DNA from: Membranipora membranacea
Lineage: Eukaryota; Bryozoa; Gymnolaemata; Cheilostomatida; Membraniporidae
Assembly: GCA_914767715.1 (NCBI GenBank)
Contig: OU612068.1
Coordinates: 14,508,001-14,572,000, forward strand
Length of the DNA: 64,000 bases
Reading direction: 5' to 3'
Shown here: positions 11,201-26,200 of the stretch, in pieces
Position numbering within the stretch: position 1 is the first letter of the stretch
Layout: each line of letters opens with the position of its first letter
The notes under the pieces: model-generated
What the model was told of the DNA's origin: nothing
Database searches by the model: none
What the model saw: only the letters and a program-made list of their open reading frames with translations
Made by a program: the position numbers and the translations under genes

Positions 11201-14200
11201 CCTCGGACAATTCAACTCACTTAGTCACAAAAAAAGGAGAATAAACTTTCTCTTTGGGCCAGGGCAGATGTTTCGGAACCATTGGAATCAGTTACAAAAC
11301 GCTTGCGGCGGCCATGGGAAGGTATTCTCACAGCACAAGGGGTTGACGTCAAGAATAGGCTTTCAAATGTAATTAACCGCATGAGCGTAACTGTCTTTGG
11401 TATTGCAAAAATTGTGTGGCAGCCAAATTGAGTGTATGATCATTTGAAAAGAAAGGATAAAAAGATCAAGACTAATATATTAATCCATTAACGATGCAAA
11501 ATATAGAAATTTTGACTCAGAATCGTCCCACGCAGACTGACTATGACTCGACGGTTTTGTGAGGCCGCCACCTCCTTACATAACTGAATCCATTTAGTAC
11601 TAGTACAAGAGACTATAGATTATCTAAAGTCTCTGGTAGAATTATAACATACTCTTACTATTATAATCAGTCACCAATGTTACCCTGCCAGCAAAGTTTT
11701 GCGGTTATTTGAGCAATAAATTGATCGAGAGACTATAATAACATCAGGAGATTTCACCACATATGACCATTCGATTAAAAGTTAGGCATCACAATGACTG
11801 TTGATACCCTAGATTTGAAAATTTTCAGAGTTGCCAAATAATATTTGCAAGCTTCCATTTTGTGACCCTGATCATATCATAATCATAATCAATAATTTCA
11901 AAATAACTTCATTTGTGACCCTGCACAAAATAGCTTCCATTTTGTGACCCTGATCATATCATAATCATAATCAATATTTTCAAAATAACTGTCTGTCTGG
12001 CGGGATGTGTTGGCATAACCATATATATAAATGTCTGGCTTATAGAGAAATTTCCATGTATTTGACAAAAACTTGAAATCTGTTATTGCAAAAACTTTAA
12101 ATGTGTTCATCAAAATTAATTTAATGACCCATCAAGAAATATTGCTCAGAGCTAACTGAAAAGGCTATTAATACCTACCTTGTCAGGAATGCTATGTTGT
12201 GTTCTGAGGTTATAAGGGATCATTATATTACTCTGTTTGTTACTTTTCGACGAGCTCGGCGATCTCTGAGATGATTTACTTCTATCAAGGCTAGGGGATT
12301 TTCCTCTTTGAGATTTCCCTGACTTGCTTGGAGTTGTCTCTGCCTTGAACTCTAGGAAATAGGGCATGGTAAAACATAAATTATAATGGTGTTTTATGAA
12401 GTTTCAAGCGACATGATCTTGAAGCTCACTTCATTGACATCTTTGTTTGACCTAGTAACCTTGAGAAGTCAATTCTAAAATTGCATCAGGGGAATGCTGA
12501 CAAAGTTGTGCCCTATTAGTCATGTAAAAATAGTTCTTCCCTGTGCATTCAAGTTCCAAAGGTCACCTTTCGGAAGATTCAATGGTGCTCATGGTTTGCA
12601 AACTCTGCAAAAAGACTAATGAGGGGAATTAAACAAACACAGAAATCAGAAATAGTTGAGATCTTCTCATTTCATCGGAATGTAATGAGAATGGACTAAA
12701 GATTACACAATTCTCACCTTTGCTCACCAGTCTACATATTTAGAATTGCATGTACATTGGTAAAGAAAAATATTTGCTTTACTGATATCAAGCTGGCATC
12801 AATCAAAACATTCGCCAAATCAATCATAAACACTCAGCAACGACTGCCTTGGGGCGATAGGTAGACACCATCAAACATCAAAATACAGCATCAATCACAG
12901 GGTAAAATACCTCAATAGCAGGGTGCTCAACATGATATCATCTTGCCAGACTATTATCCCATTAATTTAGGGTGTTGCTGCAAAAATAGCTTTCTACAAT
13001 TTTCAGAAACTTTTCAAGCCTTAATTGGTATCTATTGGAGGTCAAGTCATAAGAATACCTGGTACGGCTAACCGCTAACAGGTGTGGGACTCAGATAAAG
13101 AGTCAAAACTGTACATCTAAATAATATACTGGTGATGTTGTGCCTGGTGGCTATACACTGCTGAATTTAGATATATTCCTTTTAATGCTTACGAGGCAAG
13201 TGCATTTCTTTTATTTCAGTAGCATACGCAACAGTCAGTTAGCTCTGGGATTGCGGGCGGATCAGCAGCACTTCCCTGCGATACAAAGCCCCAATGGACT
13301 CAGTAGAGCCAGCGAATTCCAGTAAGGACGAAGGCACGGCCTCATATACTTGTATTCTCAAAGTCAGGCATAATGACCAGTCGATGCATTCGTGTTATTT
13401 ATGGCGGATATGTTTTATATCAGGGCACACTTAGTGTGCTACACTGTAAACTTGTAGCAATGCTTGGTAGAATGGATGGCAGATGGCTCAAAAATGAGGT
13501 TGGATAAATTGTTTTCTTAAATGAGATTATTATCCATAGCCATCTTTCCACCAACATGGCACTGTTTATGGCAATAAGTCTGATGAGAGCCAAATTTATG
13601 AGCCATTTATTGTGACCATGTTGGCCTTCAATGATATTATTTGAAGATATTACTGCCAATATTTACCAATTTGATCAGGATTGCTCATCATTATGGTAAT
13701 ATTACCAGGTTAAGTATACCTTGTATGGGCTCGTAATCCTCCGATATGACATAACCAGGTGGTAACCAATTTTCTGTCGGTTCAAACTTCTCAGACAATA
13801 AATACTCCTGCAGGCCGAGTTTCTTACCCAGGTAGTACAGGTTGAAGTTACTGACCTGTAAATGAATAACAACAAATTTTCAACATTCCAGTCAATGGTG
13901 CTAAAGGTCAGGTCCATTCATACCAACGATTGTATTTAGTGGAGGGCTAACTGTAAATGTTGCTCTCAAAATATTAAGGAGTACACATTGTTTTATTGTA
14001 GTCCCAGTTTCATATGTTATTGGATACCTTCATGTGACCTGAAAATGGGTTCATGTTCTTTTTGAGAGGCTGAGGAAAAATTGAGATCCTGGAACCCACA
14101 GCAAAATTTGGAAAAACGCAGATGGTATTCTATTCAATGGACATGATCGCAAGGTTACAACCAACAGAGGACAAAGTTAGGCTCCTGGTCTTGAGCTAAA

Positions 14201-17200
14201 TAATATGTAGAGCTGCCACAGAAGTCCATCACCATGTAATAATACAGTCAACTGCCAAACGTTTTAAAAACTTTGTTAGTTTATCTAAAAGTCAACAAGG
14301 TTCCAGGGATGCTTTCTGTATATGTAGAGCAGATTTCTAGAAGATATACATTTCTGATGTTGGCAGCGTATTATTGTGTAAAACCTGCCAGAGAAAATTC
14401 CACTATGCATATTATGCGTCCCGATGCGCCCTAAAGCGCCATAATGCGCCCTACTGTGCCCTAGATAAAAGAAACTCAGTTTTGTATTTGATACATTCAC
14501 AAGTCAAACTCAAATAGGCCATAGAGGTAGGTTACTCTTTAGAAGTGGAGGGCTTTTCGATCGTGGGAATTTTCTGATTATTTTATTTTTTCAGCAAAAA
14601 ACATTGTTTGTGAGTAAGGTTATCCAAGCTGCCATACTGTTTTTCTTCCTTTTTGGAGAATTTGTATTATTTTCAAAGAAAAACACACACACAAAAACAG
14701 GTTGTGATGTGCCCAGAGAAAAAAGGTCATAATGTCTCATGCAGGAGGAGCAAAGTCCTTTAAGAAAAAACATGCCTTAAAATGCTCAAAACTTTAATTG
14801 TGAAGGATTTTTTAGAGCTCAAAGGCCAACCAACAGTGCGGATTTGGTTGCGAAACTCCCAACCTAATTTGATGACATTGCCTGCGAAAAAATGATTCAA
14901 GAGTGTTTAGAGAACCAGGCAACACTTGCATCATTCATCAAGTCAATTACTAATATCCAGAGAGTATCAGATTCAAAGATTTGGTAATATTGTGTCATCT
15001 TGTGTCATCTTGTCAAGAACCACATCAGCAAACATATAGGGGTGAATTGGCAAAACAACAACAATCAACCTGTAGTTCACTTTTAGGGACAAGGAACATT
15101 TTTTAATCCTTGTCAAGGAAATACTCAATGATGACACAATTACTGTAATTTACACATTGGTTAACTGGTTTTCCTTTATGTAAATCAGTTGAAATTCTTA
15201 GAACATCTTTGAAATTCAGCACCCTGGATCAAAATTTTCAAATAATTGAAATTATCATAATAGCATTGTTGACTTTGGTGGGAGCTCCTTATAGTTGTTA
15301 TTTTTAAAAATCTGTCTTGTAACAATGACAGAACAGATCTGAAGTTCGCCATTTCGATTCCAAACTTTAAATTGTGGAACAGTTGCACCATTTATGCCGG
15401 GATGATTAATGGTGAACAAACAGCAAATGTTCTCTCTATATTCATAATGCAAGCTATCAAGGTTTATATGATGAAACCCTCTCTCTCTCTTGTTCTTATC
15501 AATGCTTGTTTGATGACTTAAGCTTAGTCAATTCCTTGGTATGCTAGGAATGCAGGAAAGCAGTGGGAAGTCCTTATTGGAAAACAATACCGAGTCCAGC
15601 ACATCATGTCCAGCACATCATGTGATGACACATACTTTTTTTCACTGCATTGCACGGTGCTCTGTACCGAATAAGGAAAATCATGTGATGCAGCAAGAAA
15701 TCAGGCCCAGATTTTGGCTTTCACAGCAGATTGCGCCCAAAGACAGGAGCTCAATAGCGACAGTCACAGCCTGAGAAAAAATGGGATAAAGGCAGCTGTA
15801 GTTGGCCCGTTGAGCAGAGTGGACTTTGCAAAAAACATGGATTAGATGCAGCATGGAGTTTCGGACATGTCCCCGACTTCCTTGATGCCGCTGGCCCGCC
15901 GCTACCATAAGATAGTGGATGTTTTTTTCGTACCTTGATTTACAAGAATTGATATGAACAGTTATTATGTTAAACTGCTGTTGCTAACTGATCACTTGAG
16001 TTTAATGTCACCTCTTTACTTTCCCCTATTTTCCAAACCATTTCTGTTCCAGACCCTCGCAACTCTGGTCTATGACTCTTCTGCATGACCTAACCATAGA
16101 CACAGATAAATAGAGGCCTAATCGGTTTTTGCGGTTTTCGTTATTACTTGTTGACCGCCATCAGTGGTAGGGATTTGTAGCTTGTTATGCTATGTTTTTC
16201 AGCTAGCCCATTAAGTTCATTCTAAATCAGTCTTGAACAAATCCCTACTACTGATTTCTTATATACAGGAGATTCACGAAAAGTGGAACGACTCCCAAGA
16301 GCGGCTTAGGTTTCTATTGGCTCTATTTCTATGGACCTAACACTGAATTATGTTTTTAGTTATAATTACATACAAACGTATAATTAGGTATCAGAGCCGT
16401 TCACCATTCAATGATAATGCATCAAGAGCAAAACCTCAAATTGAATGCTATTGATATATGCATCGATATAATATTCATGGATTAGAGGAATATATCTGAT
16501 CCTGTACAAGCATAGGCCTATGGCATTTTATGTATGATTGCTAGAAATGGATATATATCATATGGCAAGGATAGCCTGTACACAACATGTTGCTGTACAA
16601 GGCTTGTGAAATAGCGCTGTATTTGAGTCCTAAAGCTATGCTACCTTTTACACAGTCTGACTATGAGTCAATTGCATTTGTTGGAGAAATGGCCTATTGA
16701 GGGTGTTGTATTACAGAAATAAATGTACAACTCAAACCAGGAAAAGATATGATTTGTGTGGACTTGCCCGATTGAAACAAATGTTTAGCTATTGATCTGA
16801 TTGGCTGATAGACGATCATCCCACCCATTTGATTGGTCAACTAATATAGCTGATAATAGCTAGCGTATAAAACCATCAGTGCACTGGTTTATTATTCATA
16901 ACAATATACATCGATGAGCAGTAAATTACGGATGCTCAAGGCTCAAGCTCAGAACAAAATTTCTCTTTTGGATGTAATGACAAACTGCAGCACGATGACA
17001 AGAACTGGATCAGTAATGAGGGTGCCTCAGATCGGCAAAAACACACCAAGAAAGAGTCACTTCAAATGTGCAATAGTGGGCGACAGTCAGTGTGGAAAAA
17101 CATCTCTGGTACGAAGTCACACAACCAAGCTGACATTCCCATACACAGTAGAGAGTACAAGACCACTTCCATCTCAATATCCAGGTAAGGATCTTTTACA

Positions 17201-20200
17201 GTCCTGCTAAATATCCATTTTTCATTTTGTGACATAATGAGTGATAATTTTGGTGGAGTCATAGTTTGTTACTCTGGGGAAGGGATTACTGATTAGCAGG
17301 GTGTGCTCTAATAGACAGGATGTTGTGGCCGATAATTACAGATAATCTTCCCACATGTGAGGTACTTGACACTTCTGTAGCAGTCAATATGTAGGAAAGG
17401 ATAGCACTTAATGCAATGTGGGAGACAACTGTTTTTTCTGGATTGGTACTGTCTACTGTCTACTGTCTACTGTCGCAACCAACAAAAAACTGGGCGGTTT
17501 TATTTTCATGTCTACCCATAATGTGTATTACAAAATCTTATAACTTTGTTTTTTTACTTGCAGTCAAACAAATGTTGAGAGGAGCAGAATACAGTGCAAC
17601 AATCACAGACACAGATAGCAACAACGTTGATGACCGAGTCGTAGCTTATAACCGAGCAGACGCCATCATTCTGTGCTTCTCACTCATAAACAAAGCCTCG
17701 TTCAAAAACATTAAAACCAAATGGCTCAAAGAGCTGGAGCAACACTGCTCCAACACTCCGATAATACTAGTAGGCACTCACTCGGATGCTGTTCACAGCT
17801 CAAACATCAAAAAGAAAGACATTGTCACCGTACAACATATACAAAAACTTTTAGAAGATGCAAGGATAATCCATGCTTACTGCGAGTCTTCTGCTCTCAC
17901 CAAAGAAGGATTAAGCGATGTTTTCGAGCAAACATTCGATGCCGCATGGATCGGACCAGTGAGACTGGTTATGAGGATGCGCACCGTACATCAGAGCACC
18001 ATGGATAAACTCAAGGATTACCTGGTGCCTTGCTTTTTCAAAAAGCACAAGAGCATCTAATTTTTTCGTCAGCAATAATCAGCTTTTTTTATTTATTTTG
18101 TACAGACAATCCTAATCATACAATGCACCAATCAAAGATGTTGTCCAACCTAATTGATCACTAGTCTGTGTCCTTTCTACTGAATTTTCTATTTCGTTTG
18201 CAATCAGTTTCGATAGAAGGAAGGACTACGATCAGATCTACATCAGATTTTTGGTAACAAATGACTCTAGACTTTTCTTTGTCAGTGACTTGCACATTCC
18301 GCTCACTTTTGTACATAATGCACACTCACATGCATTTTATTATTGAGATGATACAGTCAGACTCGTTTTCCTCTCAACTAATCCTGAGATACAGTTCACC
18401 AAAATATAAAACTCTGAAAAAATTATAACACCTGTACCGGTTGATGATTACCATGGCACCAAATGCAGTAAATTGCAAAATTGCCAGGTGAATTATTAAA
18501 ATTAGGAGGAAATTATTCCTGCGTGGGCTTCCTATGTTATTAGTCAAAGTCATTCCCAGGCTGATCTGTCGCTCACGAGACTCAATGCACTTTAGTTTGG
18601 GCCTAGAGCCAAACACCTATCAGTAACCCTATGAGAAAGTTGGTAAGTGTTAACAGGTAATCAGAGCGGCAAGAATTTACCATGTCTTTCGATTTGCCAA
18701 AAGTTGAAGTGTTCATCTCATCACATTGGTCACCACGACAAGAAATTCAGTTTATGTAAGTTTGACAGATCTGGCAACTAAAAGTGCGGAAGTGAGTCAC
18801 TTACACAGAGGAAATCTTGGCGGCCCCAAAAACAGTTGGAGATAATTGGTTTTTTTTATAGAATTCGGCTCCAAACCATAAGATTTGAGCTGGCTGGATT
18901 GATGAGATAAAATGAAAACGAAACTATAAAATCCTTGTAGTAGGAGGTCATTCGGTTATAATTCCTAATGCCTTAGCCGCAATAGTTAGCTACCCTAGTG
19001 CTAATTTGCTTTGGAGCATACCTTGCAAGGTCTGCTATACCATTCACGAATATGTGCTTGCAACCCATGCACAGAGACGTGGTTAGTTATTGATTATACA
19101 TAGCAGAAACCCAACTTGGAAAGGCCAATGTCAATAGAGCCTCTTCCAGAAGATACACTATGCACTGAACTGTCAAATACTGCGAAAATCCTGGCTGACC
19201 TTTGGAAATGTGGTAATGTGGTATATGCATTTTATATGTGTGTGAATATAGCCAAAACAAAATAAGTAGTCACATGACAAGGCTAATGTGAATATGATTG
19301 TAGTCTCAAGACTTCAGGTCAAGAATTGGATGTATTGACATTGGTCAGGAACATTCCATATATGTTCTACTACTGAAATTGTATACAAATTTATGGTAAA
19401 ATAAAATGATTCAACCAAGCTCTATATCGAGCAGGAAACTGTTGTACTGAAACATTTTTGTTAACCTATATAAAATGCTATATACGAGGTGTAGATGGTA
19501 TAATCAAATACACTAAAGACTGGTGCAATGATCTGGATACTTGGTATGATCAGAGACTATAAAATATAGATAGATAATATCCATAGTCTCTGGTATGATG
19601 CCAAGCAGCAGGTTTGCACTTTGCTCAGTTGCACTAAACAATCATGAAAATATGTAAAACTGGTGCAATTATTGCCTGAGCTGAGTCATGAATACATGGA
19701 CAAGGTTTTAATGTTAGCAGGAAGTTTAACAAGTGTGCATGTCAAAGATTAAGTCATGCTTTCTATTTTCCTGCATATGAGTAAGTCCAGAATACCAAAT
19801 CTATACTCAATCGAACCAGCAGCTCAGCATTTGGAATTCTCCGGAAATGTTTATGAATGGAAATTAAAAGCCTATCAGTTCGTATCTCTGCAATGTCTCA
19901 ATTAATTACACATTTACAACACGATAATTGGTTATTACATCAGAATAAACACACACTTCCTCATTCTGTTAATGGATGGATACCTATAAGAGCCTACACA
20001 AAATTATGAATGAAAAGCATGAGCAATCAATGCTGTCAAGGTGTTTCCCAACAAAACCTGATCAAAGAGATTATTTGATGCATGCTACCTGCGTGACGTA
20101 GTTTTGTCCGGTATTATTACCCAAGCCGGCCGAGGCGTGTATGTACAATTGTTCTTTGTTTTCCATTTTATTTTCACAAAAACAGGTCATGTTTATCACC

Positions 20201-23200
20201 TCTAACAACGAATAATATGACTTTCCAAGATGAATGCTGTTGTTGTAAAACAATAAAAAACAGCAAAGGGACTATTTCAAGAATGCCAAATTATGTTATA
20301 TATATATGGAGTAATGTATTCACAGGCGAAAATGGCTTGCTTTTACAGTGGTTGGTTGACCATTAATAACGTTATGCCCTGAATATTGTCTGCAATGCCA
20401 AAAGATTTTCATCACTTATTGCCAAATAGATACATCTGGAGATGCATATGACAAAATAGGGTGATTGAGAAATAGCCATTTGGTTCTATTGCGCAATGTT
20501 ACTAAAATTCAGATTGCTTAATTGAGCTATCAATCAACTGTTACTATACATATGGATAATCGTTTTGTGTGTCATGGTAGGCCGTTCGTAGAATCTTTGA
20601 CGACACCCACCGACCTTTATGTGTAGAGGAAAAGCGTACAGGTAGGGACAAAATTGTTAAAAGATAGATAATCTTTTGTCTGTGGACATACTTTAATTGA
20701 CTCTCTATGGCTTGTAACTTCAGATCTGCAGGAAATGCTAAAGCGTCATTCAAAAATAAGCTTACAATCTGGTTATTTACGATAAATTTCTGGCTTTGTT
20801 CCAAAAAATCCCATTACCGGAATCAAAAATTACCAATTTAGGCTATCAGTCCTATAACGCTATCAGATGGCAGCAGAACCTAGAAAAACACATCGATAAC
20901 CGATAGGGAAGTCAACATCATACCATTGTTTCGTCCCAGCAAAACACAACCCCCTCATGTGAGCCAACTTCGATAAAAATGTAACTATAGGTATATTTAG
21001 CAGATAACACTGTTATGGCATTATGTAATCACATGATAGCTACAGAGAGTAAGGCTATCCTCACTCTGTGATAGCTAGTCATGGCTTGAAACTTCCGATA
21101 CTTATTCAGAGATCTGCAGGAAATCCCGAAGCGTCATTTAAAAATAAGCTCACAATCTGGTTATTTAGGATAAATTTCTGGCTTTGTTCCAAAGAATCAC
21201 AACTCACCGGAATCAAAAATTACCAATTTAGACTATCAGTCCTATCACTTTATCAGTTGGCAGCGCAAACTAGAAAAACACATCGATAACCGATAGGGAA
21301 GTCAACATCATACCATTGTTTAGTTTCAGCAAAACACAACCCTCTCATGTGAGCCAACTTCGATGAAAAGATAGCTATAGGTAAATTTAGCAGAGATACA
21401 ACCTACGTATACATACTAGAAAAACACATCGATAACCGATAGGCAAGTCAACATCATACCATTGTTTCGTCCCAGCAAAACACCAACCCCTCTTGGAGCC
21501 AACTTTGATAAAAAGATAACTATAGGTAAAATAAGTAGATAACACTGTTATGGCATTATGTAATCACATGATAGCCCGTCATATTGTGTCCGATGACACC
21601 AACAGAACAGAAGGAAAACAGGACGCCTGACCTGACATATGACTGGAATATATAATCACGCAATGTGAGGCACGTGCGGCAACAAAACCATTCTGTACTG
21701 CAGAAACAGTTAGATAAGATTTCGGAAGCATACAGCATTGAATGCGCAGTACTGACTCTCTAGTGTTAAGCTAGCCTGTCAGGCTGCTCTCTTTTTGTTT
21801 TGTTTTACCTCGTAAATGTAGCTCCGTGACAAGTCTAGTCCTAAGCTGTTTTAGAAGTTAGAGATATTGGCTAGTCCATCTATTTCTGATGTTGGAGCAA
21901 TCTATTGTCGTATGATGATGAACTACAGAGGGACACCATTTCCACAAAATTAAGGAAATTGACCTAATGATTATAACATCATGTGCCATCCGACCATGAA
22001 AGAGGATCTGATTTTAGCTATAACTATATATACAAGATGACACCCATTAGATCCCCCTCACCAGGTTGTGACAGGTGCAGGTAGCGTGGTGTCACATTAA
22101 TATACCTCTATCCGTCAGTCCGAGTTTCATGGACACAATCAAAACACTATACCGGAGATGTGGGGCCTCGATTAAATGAATGGGTAACTGTGAACTCTAA
22201 CAGCGCCCGATGAGTGACTTGATTCTGACACGCGCTATCTTGGACAAGAAGGGAGAGTTCACCACGCAAAGTGTGGTTTGACGTTATGACAGTTATGATA
22301 TATTGTTCCACCATACTAAAGGATACAGCAGGCTTTTTTCTAGGGCATCGAGTTTTGAATTATGAATTATCCTCATGCTAATTATGCCCAGGCTTGTTTT
22401 TGAATTGTTCGAATGAATTTTTGATATTTGAGATGGGATAGTTTTCGTGTCTGTATCGCCCTAATTAGGTTGACCCACGGTTTAATGCACCTCGGATACG
22501 CCAAGGGTTCAGGAGCTAGCTAAGCATACACCATACAGTTGTGTAGGAGTTTGTAGTTAGGCAGGGCATACCCCTCAACCTTTGAACATTTTGATTAAGA
22601 TCAGGGCAGGTCCAGAGCTAATCGGTGATCGGCAGGGCTAAGGTGCGATGTCAACGATGGTCAGACATCTGGTCGATGTTAATGAATGAGATCCTCTAAG
22701 GAGCAATTTGAGGTCATTAGGCCATAAATACACTGTTAGATAGGAGTGGCAAAACCAAGAATTTGTGATAATGGTAGAATAATTGTTTCAAGGTTTCAGC
22801 CAAAGTCGACAGGAAGGGATGCAGTTCCAACATTCGATTTGTGGTATCAAAGAATTCCAGTTATGAACGTAAGACGTAGAGGATTGGGTGTAATGAGTTA
22901 GCATACCCAGGGGGTTGGAGCCTGGATGTGCATGCCACTGATCCGGTTAGTGATAGTGCTGGGCAATACCTCAATATAATCTCAACTTGATAATACTTTT
23001 AGCTATTGGCCACTAAAGCATAACCGGAAACAAGATTTAGGTATATGCGCCAACTGATATTTGATGAAACTGTACAAATTTGAACCATTTACACTTTGCA
23101 ATGTGATACCGTAGACAATATCTTTAGCACTGCCCAGCCCTATTTAGGGTTACTCCGAAGACAATTAGCTAAACCGAAGTCACAAGAATCAGGAAGAGTG

Positions 23201-26200
23201 CGTAAATTAATTCTAATGACCAGATATTTATGGGTGTTTCTGATCATAGTACAAAATTATTAAATTTAATATTTAAAATTGAATTTAAAACGAATTAAAG
23301 TTCACTTAAATTTGAATATGATTTATTAGGGCCTGAAACAAAGAAACAGTAGCCTATTTTTCCGAAACTCGATAGACTTTGAGCGTTACTCACTCCTCTG
23401 TGTCAGAGCTGCAAATTTCTTGCCCAAACAACATAGTTTGCAAAAAATTGATTACGTTCTGTGTTGGTTACGTACAAAATGTACACACACAGCTTTGGTA
23501 GGAAATGAATGCAACGTTCTCTGGGTACCATGATAACTCCTTTTATTACTGCTATATGACCCGATGTAATTCAGTAATTGTGTTACAATCTAAATGATAT
23601 CAGCTGACCGGTGCAGAATCTTACTTGGAATATCTGAAACCTAATGCCTGAGTAGCTTTATGTTAAACATGTGTGAAAGAATTGCATAATAACAAGTTTT
23701 ATAAGCCGTTCCAAATTTCTCTACTTGAACTCTTTTTCACATGTTTCGCAAAAATTCTCTTTCAGTAAATATTTTAATGGCTGTTTTTATAGAATTTTGA
23801 GCACAATCTCCCATGTATCAAGGTGATAATGGAGGTAAATACTTCCAAATCCTCATGGTGTATCACTCTTAAGGTATTTTTATTCATACCAGCATCAGTA
23901 AGGGTGCTTGTTTATTGAAAATTGTCGAATTCTTTTTTATAATTCCATTCGCCTTACTCAGATACTCAAATATGTGTGGTAAACACGCTACTATGCCAAA
24001 GTCAGTATCAGGCAATAAATGGGGCAACTGTCGACACACATGCTCGGCACACAGCTTCCCTTTCACAAGACACCGAGGGATTTCCAATTAGCGGACCAGA
24101 CTCTTGATATGCACAGAGTCTACTCTCCATGATCCGATACCCAACTGGTGCCATTCTTACCAAGCCTGGATCACAAGCACAGCCACTCCTAGGTAGTTTT
24201 GCTCTCGGTATTTTGCAATATGGAAGTCTTCCGTCAGCTCAAATATTCGAAACGTTAGACTCCAAAAGTATGGCTGTGTTTTGGATAACCTTTGAGGGGA
24301 TGGCTGGGACCTGGAGTATGTGGTATCCCTACTGACCTGTTTGCCTCTTCCGTAGCTGAGTCTACCTTCATGCAGACCTGGGTGTGTACAGAACAGATAT
24401 AGAGTCACGGCAAACTTGAGAAACGAGTCGCCAACAGTCTCGAGTCGCTCAAGATTGATAAAGTCACTGGCATTAGACATCGTCAGAGCGTGTAGTATCA
24501 TGGTCGCTGTGGGGCCTGAAACGAAACAGATCAATATTTTTTATCACAAGACCTGGCTGGTAGTGTACTGTACATCCGATTGCCCACCGCCAATAATACA
24601 ATTTTCATGGAGAGTATTCAATTATAATTTGTCACCTACCGACAATTTTATTGCATTTTTGCTCATAAATCAAAGAGTTAATATAACCTTTGTGAAAACT
24701 TTATGCTTTCCCCTAAGTCCTTACGATCGATACAAGGAAAAGACGCGGAAATATAAATAAACTTTCAAAACCGGCTATGGCACGCTTAGCTTATCAGTCA
24801 AGTAGGGTGCTATATTTATTTATACACCATTGCAAAACATAAGTCGGTTAATTTATTTGTGATTGACTTTTATCGGCAATAATAAAGTATATATATAATG
24901 TAATGTGTCATCTATTTTCTTTCTATTGTAAATCATTGTTCCCTTCATGACATATCTCCCCTTCCTGTGAGTAATAAGATGCCTATTAATGACAGCAATT
25001 GAGGAAACTGAAGCATTGCATGAGGCCTTTTTTGAGCCTTTTCTGTGGGTGTAGAAATAGATAGGTAGGTCAATTTTTCTCTATGGAAAATAAATACATT
25101 ATGCCCTGCATTACAGCTCCTATAATTTCTAACAGGTCATTATTTTACTATTTCTACTGTCAATTTTCTAAAAGTATTAGCTCTGTACAGTTCTAAACTG
25201 GTGGCAAACTTGATGGTATGCTTGATTGCGAAACATCCCAGGGTTGCCATTAGCCCTCAGTTACACCCTCCCAGTAAGATATGGAGTTCACTTGGACACT
25301 GATATTCTAATGTCTTGACAATAAATCGTGCAAACTCCCATCTATGGAGAGATATGGGAACTTTTAGGCAGTGTCGTACTGACCATATGTGCTTGCTAGT
25401 GAGAAATGTTGGCCAATACACAATAGGAACCCGGGGGCCGTCGGACGTGGGGCCAGAGTCTTGGGGGCTCAGACTAGGAATCCTTCCATTTAGTCATGAG
25501 CCTATGGGCACGATAGGTGAGATTCTAGAGAGAATGATTCATTTAATCTATAGAGACGTTCCTATAGACACAATGAAGCAATAGCAGCAGGGAGTCTGAT
25601 ATACTTTTAGAGGGTACTCAGGCTGCTGCCTCGACTTAGAAGCTCTGCAAATTTTCAATTGGATGACGTCATAAATATCACTATCTTTTTCTAGCATATA
25701 TAGCGAATCCATCTCTTTAATTTCATAAAAGTAACCGTATACAGTGCCACTCAGGAATAACACATTTTCTTAGTATTTGCGGATCAAGCAGGATTTCACT
25801 AAGCTTGTGCTTGTGCTAAGCTGTACAATCCTGCAGGTACGTGTAGGTGTTTGTGGTATTGGGAGTGACTTCAAATTGGTTTTTTCTACACAAGAACTAC
25901 TTAGCACCATAAATCAGAGATAGGATGCAATCAATCAAAACTCAAGATTATTGTATTTACATGATCAGCCTCAGATAAATAGTTTGAAGGCTTATATGAG
26001 TTATTAACCAGACGGTAAAAACCTAATGTTCTCAATAATCACTTCTTCCTCAGGGAAAAATGCGATTTAATGAAGAGACAAAGGCAACAAGACAAGAGTC
26101 AAACCATTACTGAGATCCAGGTACTGTTTTTCTGTTGCAAGGAGGATATTCTGCAGAGTGCAGCACAAGCATGAAATACTGCCAATAGGGCTTTTAGGGT

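Larger units (their letters stand above)
10066..12178 (-). other. Dicer intron between exons 26 and 27, repeats only
   Basis: This 2.1-kb intron holds a degenerate palindrome (10761-10796), a related foldback near 11606-11636 (gagactat ... agtctct) and an 82-bp tandem duplication (11851-11991). No coding sequence was found. Confidence 0.7.
13856..24336 (-). other. First giant Dicer intron (10,481 bp), hosts a nested gene
   Basis: The intron lies between exons 24 and 25. It contains the plus-strand Rho-like gene (16914-18060), a palindrome with 7-bp direct repeats (19544-19599) and a three-unit imperfect tandem repeat (20706-21577). A GC-richer short tandem run lies near 14400-14465, with gcgccctaaagcgcc-type units. 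The rest (13856-16860, 18061-19540, 21580-24336) shows no recognisable gene. Confidence 0.85.
9956..24515 (-). other. Dicer RNase IIIa domain (exons 24-27)
   Basis: Exon 24 (24337-24515) starts [18 protein letters not shown] and carries the catalytic signature [15 protein letters not shown], followed by [12 protein letters not shown]. Exon 25 gives [15 protein letters not shown] and NWLPPGYV. Exon 26 is a Ser/Lys-rich insert ([18 protein letters not shown]) ending [14 protein letters not shown]. Exon 27 gives [18 protein letters not shown] with the second Asp/Glu pair, then [14 protein letters not shown]. The four expected acidic metal ligands are visible, so the site should be active. In other Dicers this domain cuts the 3' arm strand. 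Confidence 0.93.
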
